In this document: one piece after another, positions 1 to 5,531 of the stretch
How positions within the stretch are numbered: the stretch's first letter is position 1
Layout: each line of letters opens with the position of its first letter
Origin: Phycisphaerae bacterium
GTDB taxonomy: Bacteria; Planctomycetota; Phycisphaerae; Sedimentisphaerales; SM23-30
Length of the DNA: 9,363 nucleotides
Assembly (NCBI GenBank): GCA_021736565.1
Contig: JAIPFO010000125.1
Coordinates: 1 to 9,363, forward strand
Direction of reading: 5' to 3'
Translations under genes and position numbers: made by a program
The notes under the pieces: generated by a model
Told to the model about the DNA's origin: nothing
The model's database searches: none
Seen by the model: the letters and a program-made list of their open reading frames with translations, nothing else

Positions 1-555
1 GCCAAAGCCATCGACAATCTCATCGCAAACATGATGGCCACTTTGCATAAAGAACCCCCCATTAAGGCCGTCTTTCCAAAGCTTCAAGACCTTATCGACG
101 CCTTCCCAATCAACGTCAAAAACAGCCGTTTGAGCTTACATTTTAATAACGAGCAAACCATCAGCCTGTTTAATGACATTATTGCAAAGGCATTTCAAAG
201 TGCCCAAAAAAATGCCCATAGAGCCATGGCCATGAATAACCTCAAACAGATCGCCATCGCTTTCAACATGTACGCTGAAGATAATAAAAGCGAACTCCCC
301 GACAATATCAATCAACTTCTCCCTTATCTCAAAGATAAAAAAATACTCACCAACCCACGACAACCCAATCGCGACATCGGCTTCATTTACGTCAAACCCG
401 CCGTTTCGATCAAAGACATAAAGTATCCCAGCCGTTGTATCATTGCCTATGAATACCATGAAACCTGGCCAGATAACGGCCTCTGTGCCGCCTTCGCCGA
501 CGGTCACGCCGAAACGATCGCCAATGAAGCTCACTTCAAAGAACTGCGTGAATAA
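1..555 (+). CDS. H-X-DG domain protein, 3' fragment
   Basis: The reading frame is open from the first base, so the true start lies outside the window; 184 residues are visible. Two parts can be seen. The first ~70 residues are a mixed alpha/beta-looking stretch I do not recognise. From about residue 77 there is the segment MNNLKQIAIAFNMYAEDN, the helix-plus-YAxDN pattern that follows the pilin helix in planctomycete and lentisphaeral pseudopilin-like proteins. The end, FADGHAE, is the DG part of the H-X9-DG motif, but the nearest preceding His is 13 residues before DG, so the spacing is non-standard. In Planctomycetota this module also occurs as the C-terminus of larger proteins, and the upstream segment suggests that here. 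Function unknown; probably cell-surface or secretion-associated by family. The family resemblance is from motif recall, not a search. No terminator follows the stop. Confidence 0.7.
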   Translation, partial: AKAIDNLIANMMATLHKEPPIKAVFPKLQDLIDAFPINVKNSRLSLHFNNEQTISLFNDIIAKAFQSAQKNAHRAMAMNNLKQIAIAFNMYAEDNKSELPDNINQLLPYLKDKKILTNPRQPNRDIGFIYVKPAVSIKDIKYPSRCIIAYEYHETWPDNGLCAAFADGHAETIANEAHFKELRE

Positions 556-590
556 TCCACCCCAAAAAAATAGCGATCTCCTAAAAAAAA

Positions 591-610
591 CAATACTTTA
601 CAATACTTTT
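591..610 (+). repeat. 10-bp tandem duplication before promoter
   Basis: CAATACTTTA is immediately followed by CAATACTTTT, a 9/10 direct duplication. It abuts the -35 box of the PAC2 promoter and merges into the repeat arm at 601-621. Small, and possibly a chance or slippage product. Confidence 0.5.
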
Positions 611-621
611 GACGCTGGCGT
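601..621 (+). repeat. Intergenic element, right-arm remnant (copy J)
   Basis: AATACTTTTGACGCTGGCGT differs at one of 20 positions from the right end of copy A (1852-1870). Because the element's arms are imperfect inverted repeats, it also matches the reverse complement of a left arm (12 contiguous identical bases with copy D). No core or opposite arm is recognisable nearby. It overlaps the -35 box of the downstream promoter. Confidence 0.65.
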
Positions 622-637
622 TTTGAAAGGATATAAT
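609..637 (+). promoter_or_regulatory. Sigma-70-type promoter of the PAC2 gene
   Basis: TTGACG (609-614) and TATAAT (632-637) are separated by 17 bases, nearly the sigma-70 consensus. Transcription would start near 644, giving a leader of about 80 bases before the ATG at 723. The -35 box lies inside a copy of the dispersed intergenic repeat. Confidence 0.8.
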
Positions 638-722
638 CATTTGGAGTATGATAGTGCCCTGACATTATTACCCTAAATCACAAAATAGAAACAATGCCCA
701 GGCAAAAAGAGAGGAGCCCGCC

Positions 723-1592
723 ATGAACTCCAACCACATAACCCTCCATAACGACCCAAAAATGAACCAGCCACGCATGATCCTGGGCTTCTCCGGCTGG
801 ATGGACGGCGGCGATGTCTCAACCGGCACCGTGGGATACATGATCAACCAGTTCGACGCCCATCGTCTGGCCGAAATCAACCCGAATGACTTTTACATTT
901 ACAATTTCCCCGGTTCCATGGAAACTTCCGCCCTGTTTCGACCCTATACCGACATTGACGATGGGGCCATCATCGAATATGAAGAACCGGTCAATATGTT
1001 CCATTACGACCCCACCAGCAACCTGATCCTCTTCCAGGGCAAAGAACCCCACCTCAAATGGCCCGAATACACCGAGGCGTTCTTCCAATGCGTTCAATAT
1101 TTTAACGTCCAGGAGATCTACTACATCGGCAGCTTCTCCGGTCTGGTCCCCCACACCCGCGAGCCCCGCATCACCGCCACCGTCTCCTCCGAAGCACTCA
1201 AGACCCAACTGATGGACTGCAACGTCAAATTCACCAATTATCGCGGGCCTGCCAGTATCATCACTAATTTCTCCAGGGCCGCCGCCGAGAAAAACATCCC
1301 CTTGACCAGCCTCATCGCCGAGATTCCACCCTACGTCGAGGGCAGAAACCCACGCTGTATCGAGGCCCTGCTAAAAAGACTCGCCAAACTGTTAGACCTC
1401 ACACTCAACCTGGAAAAATTACGCATGATCGGCGACAACCTCGAGCGAAAACTCGACCAGGCCATCAAAGACCGCCAGGAACTGGCCGACCACATCAAAA
1501 CCCTCGAAGAAAACTACGACCGGGAGATCTTCGACAACAACATGGGCGACCTCAAACAACTCCTGAAAGACCAGGGCATCAAGCTCGACTAA
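723..1592 (+). CDS. PAC2 family protein
   Basis: 289 residues. The N-terminal half shows the landmarks of the PAC2 (proteasome assembly chaperone 2) family: GFSGWMDGGDVSTGTV at residues 22-37, GSFSGLVPHTREP at about 136-148, and YRGPASIITNF at about 184-194. The C-terminal ~70 residues are rich in Leu, Lys and Glu and predicted to be helical, possibly coiled coil, as in bacterial and archaeal PAC2 proteins. Family members assist proteasome assembly in eukaryotes; in bacteria the role is largely unknown and no proteasome or ATP-grasp partner gene is visible here. It is probably cytosolic, since no signal peptide is seen. Start: GAGGAG at 711-716, six bases before the ATG, favours 723 over the internal ATG at 762. 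It is transcribed alone from the promoter at 609-637. No convincing terminator follows. The family call is firm; the function is not. Confidence 0.85.
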   Translation: MNSNHITLHNDPKMNQPRMILGFSGWMDGGDVSTGTVGYMINQFDAHRLAEINPNDFYIYNFPGSMETSALFRPYTDIDDGAIIEYEEPVNMFHYDPTSNLILFQGKEPHLKWPEYTEAFFQCVQYFNVQEIYYIGSFSGLVPHTREPRITATVSSEALKTQLMDCNVKFTNYRGPASIITNFSRAAAEKNIPLTSLIAEIPPYVEGRNPRCIEALLKRLAKLLDLTLNLEKLRMIGDNLERKLDQAIKDRQELADHIKTLEENYDREIFDNNMGDLKQLLKDQGIKLD

Positions 1593-1922
1593 ACGCCTGC
1601 ATCCCATGGAACCGATCTCATGCGACAAGAGGGTCGCCCTGCACACCCCCCGAAACCCCCTTAAGTACATTCCCCATAAAGGGTTACAATTTTTCCATCC
1701 CGCCCACTAAGTTTTCTGGCAACCGCGGAGAAGTTATGTTACAATACGGAACATATAAATTGTCGATTGAATTGGACTCTAATAAAATTTCCGCCTCAAA
1801 AGCAATTTTCCTCTTTAAGATCGCCTTTAAAATGTGGAAAACGAGCATCAAATACTTATGACGCTGGCGTCTAAACAAATTTCCGCGTCAAAAATGATTC
1901 ATCTTTAATCTCTCACTTTAAG
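1593..1922. other. 330-bp intergenic region, two tandem repeat copies
   Basis: No gene is supported here. The right half holds element copies A and B, head to tail, nine bases apart. The left half (1593-1788) is AT-rich toward its end and includes TATAAA at 1754-1759, but no well-placed -35 box was found, so the protease promoter is not assigned. The small AGGG/CCCT hairpin near 1628-1639 has no T-run and is not called a terminator. Confidence 0.7.
1789..1871 (+). repeat. Intergenic element, full copy A
   Basis: 83 bp. Left arm TTCCGCCTCAAAAGCAATTTT, core CTTTAAAATGTGGAAAA, and right arm ending in the perfect palindrome GACGC-TG-GCGTC (1860-1871). The left part of the core (CTTTAAGATCGC then CTTTAAAATG) reads as a short internal direct repeat. 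The right arm is complementary to the left arm of copy D at 13 of 17 positions, so single-stranded copies could fold into a hairpin. Confidence 0.75.
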
Positions 1923-1953
1923 ATGCAGAAAATGGGCTTCAAAAATAATTATG
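1881..1953 (+). repeat. Intergenic element, copy B, runs into the CDS
   Basis: Left arm TTCCGCGTCAAAAATGATTC, core CTTTAAGATGCAGAAAATG and the start of a right arm, TTCAAAAATAATTATG. It follows copy A directly in the same orientation and lacks the terminal GACGC block. Its core and right arm overlap the first ~10 codons of the protease gene, whose start codon at 1923 is the ATG of the conserved core (TTTAARATGCRGAAAA). Confidence 0.7.
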
Positions 1954-3707
1954 ATCCGAGCATCCTCCTTACACTGGTCCTGTGGATAAGTTTGACCTGC
2001 GGGACAGCTCTGACTTCTCAGGCGGAGGTGATGCAGCCTGCGTCCCTGGAAGTTATTGGCGTTCGCAACCTGGCGACCACCCACCCCACACTCACCGGCA
2101 GGAATATCAACCTGGCCTTGATCGAGCTGGCACCCTCCCGGGAGGATGAGTTAGCGGTTTATGGCTTCGTGCCCAACCTGTACCATACCGCCCTGACATC
2201 AGGACAGATCCGCAACCTGCAATACCCGTTCGACCCGAACGACCTATTCGAACCCTCCTACCATGCCAGCATGATCGGCGGCATCTTATGGGGCAACGAC
2301 CCCAATGCTCACGACAGCCCGCTGGGTGATTTTCACTATCGCGGGATCGCCCCCGAGGCGACAGTCGATATCTACAGTGCCAAATGGTTCATCAAAAACA
2401 GAATATTGCGACCCTATCAAGGATCGCTCAATGCCGACGTGGTGAATATCAGCTGGGGCTCCAACCTCAACAGTCTTTTAACACTCTTCTGGCAGAGTAA
2501 GTTTGACGCCCTGGCCATCCGGGAAAACTGCCTCGTTGTCGCCGCCGCGGGGAACGGCAACCAACAGACCGGGGTCATTGACAAGCCCGCCTCGGGGTAT
2601 AATGTCCTCAGTGTCGGAGCAACCGGCTCGTTGGGAGAATACCCCAAAAGCCTCAACTATATCCGCCCCCCCCTGCCATCGCAGAGTAGTTTCGGCCCAA
2701 CCGACGACGGCCGATGCAAGCCCGATATGATCGCACCGGGAATGACCCTCGGCCCCAATACCCAAGATGAATCCGGTTATTCACACGACAGCCAGTCCAT
2801 CGCATACAGCAGTTACGCCACGCCCCATGTCACAGGCGTTGCCGCCCTATTGATCGACGCCGCCCGGCAAAGCCGCCAGGAAAATGCCGACGACCCACGC
2901 GTCATAAAAGCCTTACTCCTCAATGGCGCCAATAAACTCATCGGATGGCATAAAGGAATGTGCGGCCCCTATGACGATGAAGATGTCCCCCTGGACTATC
3001 AGCAAGGGGCCGGAATGGTCGATGCGGTCAAATCTCACCGGCAACTGATGGCCGGGCAGTATGATTGGGATAATTTCGATACCAACCTCCAATCCAACCG
3101 GCAACTGGAAGGCTGGGACTTCAACCATGTCAAATATGATGGCAATGACCCCAATTCCGAACGCACCTACTACTTCTCAAAACCCCTCCAGGCCGGCACA
3201 AACTTCACCGCGACCCTTTGCTGGTATCACCGGTATAATTCAAACATCATCCATACCCCCCAGCGATTAAACTTCCTCGGCCTGGAATTATGGTCCCTGG
3301 ACGACCAGGGCTCCCTGCTCGAACGGCTGGACTATTCCACCAGTATCATTGATAATCTCCAGCATATTTATTACCATTGCCAAAAAACCTCCCAGGTCGC
3401 CCTGGTCGTCTTCGGGGCCGATTTCAATCAAGGCCCCGGCGATGGCGTCATTTACGCCCTGGCCTTTAGCGCCGAACAGAAAAACTGGCCCGGCGATTTA
3501 ATGGCCGGCGATTTCAATGCCAATGGCATTGTCGGACCTTCCGACATACTCCAGTTTCTGGATACCTGGTGGCGATATCGTGATGGGGGCATTGAAGGGG
3601 TCTTGCAGCATTTGCCCGAAGATATGAATCTTGATGGCCGGCTTGATGAGACCGACTGGGCCATATTGCAATCGCAATGGCAGCAGCAATCCCCCTGGAA
3701 AGAATAG
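1923..3707 (+). CDS. Secreted S8-like serine protease with dockerin-like C-terminus
   Basis: 594 residues. A hydrophobic segment at about 13-35 ending near SQAEV looks like a Sec signal peptide. The subtilase domain spans roughly 55-375: His114 in YHASMIGG (the HGTH motif position), oxyanion Asn211 in VVAAAGNGN, and nucleophile Ser297 in YSSYATPHVTG (the GTSMATPH position). Where the catalytic Asp is expected (VAVIDTG) the protein has NINLALIELAP, so Glu68 replaces Asp. A beta-rich region of unknown role follows (~380-520). The end carries two calcium-loop repeats resembling a dockerin: GDFNANGIVGPSD (529-541) and DMNLDGRLDETD (567-578). Such ends are common on extracellular planctomycete proteins. 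Likely exported, with activity uncertain given Glu68. No clear ribosome site precedes 1923, and the ATG at 1932 is an equally good start; both lie in repeat copy B. Not in an operon. Confidence 0.85.
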   Translation: MQKMGFKNNYDPSILLTLVLWISLTCGTALTSQAEVMQPASLEVIGVRNLATTHPTLTGRNINLALIELAPSREDELAVYGFVPNLYHTALTSGQIRNLQYPFDPNDLFEPSYHASMIGGILWGNDPNAHDSPLGDFHYRGIAPEATVDIYSAKWFIKNRILRPYQGSLNADVVNISWGSNLNSLLTLFWQSKFDALAIRENCLVVAAAGNGNQQTGVIDKPASGYNVLSVGATGSLGEYPKSLNYIRPPLPSQSSFGPTDDGRCKPDMIAPGMTLGPNTQDESGYSHDSQSIAYSSYATPHVTGVAALLIDAARQSRQENADDPRVIKALLLNGANKLIGWHKGMCGPYDDEDVPLDYQQGAGMVDAVKSHRQLMAGQYDWDNFDTNLQSNRQLEGWDFNHVKYDGNDPNSERTYYFSKPLQAGTNFTATLCWYHRYNSNIIHTPQRLNFLGLELWSLDDQGSLLERLDYSTSIIDNLQHIYYHCQKTSQVALVVFGADFNQGPGDGVIYALAFSAEQKNWPGDLMAGDFNANGIVGPSDILQFLDTWWRYRDGGIEGVLQHLPEDMNLDGRLDETDWAILQSQWQQQSPWKE

Positions 3708-3716
3708 CCTCCAGGG
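3693..3716 (+). other. Hairpin across the protease stop codon
   Basis: CCCTGG (3693-3698) and CCAGGG (3711-3716) are perfect complements around a 12-base loop that contains the stop codon. There is no T-run, so it is at best a weak terminator or an mRNA 3' structure. Confidence 0.3.
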
Positions 3717-3750
3717 CGGTTTGGACGCATCGAAAAATGACTGAAAAGGC

Positions 3751-3778
3751 TTCCCACCTCAAAAGTCACTTTTCTTCG
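3751..3778 (+). repeat. Intergenic element, left-arm remnant (copy F)
   Basis: TTCCCACCTCAAAAGTCACT followed by TTTCTTCG matches the left arm of copies A and D. The core and right arm are not recognisable downstream, where the putative aroA promoter begins. Confidence 0.55.
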
Positions 3779-3807
3779 TTGTAAACTTTCGCACTCTTGT
3801 GTACTCT
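3779..3807 (+). promoter_or_regulatory. Possible aroA promoter
   Basis: TTGTAA (3779-3784), a 17-base gap, then TACTCT (3802-3807). Both boxes match the sigma-70 consensus only partly, and the position, about 45 bases before the aroA start, is sensible. It begins directly where repeat remnant F ends. Confidence 0.35.
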
Positions 3808-3853
3808 AACTCCTTTAACCTGACATCCTAATTTACACATAAGGTAACGACGA

Positions 3854-5128
3854 GTGATCCTAACAGCAAAAAAATCGACATTGCGTGGACGCGTGGCAAT
3901 CCCAGGCTCCAAATCTCACACGATCCGGGCAGTCGCCCTGGGAGCCTTAGCCCCAGGTGAAAGCGAGATCATCTCACCGCTGGTCTCGTCGGACACAAAA
4001 TCTGCGGTCGACTGTTATCGAAAACTGGGCGCACAAATTCAGACGGACGGTCATAATTGGCTCATCGAAGGTACCGGTGGAAAATTATCGACCCCTGACG
4101 ATGTGATCAACGTTGGCAATTCGGGAACGACCCTGCGATTCGCCATCGGCAGTGCCGCGCTCTTACATGACGGTGCCGCGGTCTTGACCGGTGACGACCA
4201 GATTCGAAACCGACCGGTTGGCCCCCTTCTGGAAAGCTTTAACCGCTTGGGCGCTCAGTGTACCAGTACTCGCAATAACGGCATGGCCCCGGTCATTATA
4301 AAAGGACGGGCAAATGGCGGGCAAACGGAGATCGAAGCCATTACCAGTCAATACCTCAGTTCGTTACTGATCAACGCGCCACTGGCCGATAACGACACCA
4401 TTATCAATGTAACCCGATTGAATGAGAAACCCTACGTAGAAATTACCCTGCGATATTTAGACGAGCATCATATCCAGTATGAAAATGAGAATTACAAACG
4501 GTTTATCATTAAAGGCGGCCAGAGCTATCGCCCATTTAGCAAGCGCATCCCGGCGGACTTCTCCTCGGCTACGTTCTTTTTCGCCGCCGGTGCCATTCTC
4601 GACGCCGAATTAACCCTTGAAGGATTGGACTTCTCCGATGCCCAGGGCGATAAGGCTGTGGTCAACGTTTTGAAGGAAATGGGAGCCGATATTCAAATCG
4701 CAGATAATGAAGTGATAGTTCGCCCCGGCGATTTAAAGGGCATCGAGATCGACATGAATGCCATCCCCGATGCACTGCCCGCCATGGCGGTGGTGGGCTG
4801 TTTTGCCAGCGGCGAAACTCGCCTGGTCAATGTCGCCCAGGCCCGATTAAAAGAAACCGACCGCATTGCCGTCATGGCCCGGGAGCTCTCAAAAATGGGG
4901 GCCAATATCCAGGAACTCCCCGACGGACTGGTCATTAAAGGCGGAAAAAAACTCAACGCCGCCAATCTCTGTGGCCACCACGACCACCGAATCGTCATGG
5001 CCCTCTCCCTGGCAGCAATGTCCCTGGAAAAACCCAGCTCGATCAATACCGCCGAGGCCGTCAAGGTCACCTTCCCGAATTACGTCACTCTCATGCAACT
5101 CGTCGGGGCACATATGAACTGTTACTAA
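3854..5128 (+). CDS. aroA: 3-phosphoshikimate 1-carboxyvinyltransferase (EPSP synthase)
   Basis: 424 residues, normal for the family. Cytosolic shikimate-pathway enzyme joining shikimate-3-phosphate and phosphoenolpyruvate to give EPSP. Family landmarks are in order: PGSKS (17-21) with Lys20 and Arg25, GNSGTTLR (88-95), RPVGPL (120-125), SQYLSS (165-170), catalytic Asp306 in IPDALP, RLKETDR (331-337) with Glu334, DHR (377-379), and TFPNY near the end. Two inside-out repeats of the alpha/beta fold are implied by the full length. Start: GTG at 3854 preceded by AAGGT at 3841-3845 with an eight-base spacer; this places the PGSKS motif at the usual distance from the N-terminus. The chorismate synthase homologue lies 403 bases downstream with its own promoter. 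Nothing appears damaged. Confidence 0.96.
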   Translation: MILTAKKSTLRGRVAIPGSKSHTIRAVALGALAPGESEIISPLVSSDTKSAVDCYRKLGAQIQTDGHNWLIEGTGGKLSTPDDVINVGNSGTTLRFAIGSAALLHDGAAVLTGDDQIRNRPVGPLLESFNRLGAQCTSTRNNGMAPVIIKGRANGGQTEIEAITSQYLSSLLINAPLADNDTIINVTRLNEKPYVEITLRYLDEHHIQYENENYKRFIIKGGQSYRPFSKRIPADFSSATFFFAAGAILDAELTLEGLDFSDAQGDKAVVNVLKEMGADIQIADNEVIVRPGDLKGIEIDMNAIPDALPAMAVVGCFASGETRLVNVAQARLKETDRIAVMARELSKMGANIQELPDGLVIKGGKKLNAANLCGHHDHRIVMALSLAAMSLEKPSSINTAEAVKVTFPNYVTLMQLVGAHMNCY

Positions 5129-5140
5129 CCATCAGGGGAC

Positions 5141-5160
5141 CTCAAGCAGCTTTTCTTGAG
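5141..5160 (+). terminator. Weak hairpin after aroA
   Basis: CTCAAG (5141-5146) and CTTGAG (5155-5160) pair around an eight-base loop 13 bases after the aroA stop. The stem is short and AT-rich and no T-run follows, so termination is doubtful. Confidence 0.25.
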
Positions 5161-5175
5161 ATTTAACCACCTTGA

Positions 5176-5255
5176 TTCCCAAGTCAAAAGTAGACTCCCA
5201 TCATCCAAATCACCCTTTAAAATGCGGAAAACACCCCTCAAAAATGCATAGACGC
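5176..5255 (+). repeat. Intergenic element, full copy C
   Basis: 80 bp. Left arm TTCCCAAGTCAAAAGTAGAC, core CCCTTTAAAATGCGGAAAA (the best-conserved core in the window), and right arm CTCAAAAATGCATAGACGC. It lies between aroA and the promoter of the next gene. Confidence 0.75.
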
Positions 5256-5317
5256 CCTTTCCCTATCTGACAGAAATAAATCTCGCAAACAAATTAAATG
5301 GGGCCCGGGTAAAACAA

Positions 5318-5345
5318 TTGACTTTGGGGGAGTTCTTCGTATAAT
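5318..5345 (+). promoter_or_regulatory. Sigma-70-type promoter of the aroC-like gene
   Basis: TTGACT (5318-5323) and TATAAT (5340-5345) are separated by 16 bases. Transcription would start near 5352, so repeat copy D is inside the transcribed leader while copy C is upstream of the promoter. Confidence 0.75.
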
Positions 5346-5370
5346 GCTTTTCTCTTGAGCGTATCGTAGA

Positions 5371-5385
5371 GTCATGTTTTATGAC
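5371..5385 (+). other. Small leader hairpin
   Basis: GTCAT and ATGAC pair around the loop GTTTT, about 20 bases into the predicted leader. Too short to assign a role. Confidence 0.3.
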
Positions 5386-5408
5386 AACTTGCGACTTAAC
5401 AATTAGGA

Positions 5409-5494
5409 TTCTCGCGTCAAAAGTAATTTTCGTCGTTAAAATCGCTAGTAAAATGCGGATAATCGGCTTTAAAAATACTTAGGGCGTTGGTGTC
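5409..5494 (+). repeat. Intergenic element, full copy D
   Basis: 86 bp. Left arm CGCGTCAAAAGTAATTTTC, core AGTAAAATGCGGATAA, and right arm TTTAAAAATACTTAGGGCG, ending in GTGTC where copy A has GCGTC. The left arm is the reverse complement of the composite right arm at 15 of 17 positions. It sits in the mRNA leader, ending 37 bases before the start codon at 5532. Confidence 0.75.
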
Positions 5495-5531
5495 AACTTT
5501 ACTTTTTTAACAATTTGGAGTTATTAGAGCT

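Larger units (their letters stand above)
5129..5531. other. 403-bp intergenic region and aroC-like leader
   Basis: No gene is supported. In order it contains a hairpin after aroA (5141-5160), repeat copy C, a strong promoter (5318-5345), a small hairpin (5371-5385), repeat copy D, and the ribosome site of the next gene. The transcribed leader is about 180 bases, long for a biosynthetic gene. No riboswitch class was recognised. Confidence 0.7.

Noticed and set aside
819..1208. Long antisense frames across the PAC2, aroA and aroC-like genes
   Set aside because: They are mirror frames of well-identified genes, with no ribosome sites or family motifs.
1628..1639. AGGG-TCG-CCCT hairpin as PAC2 terminator
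   Set aside because: Four-base stem with no T-run.
1734..1759. TTATGT and TATAAA as protease promoter
   Set aside because: The -35 match is poor and the spacing is only 14 bases.
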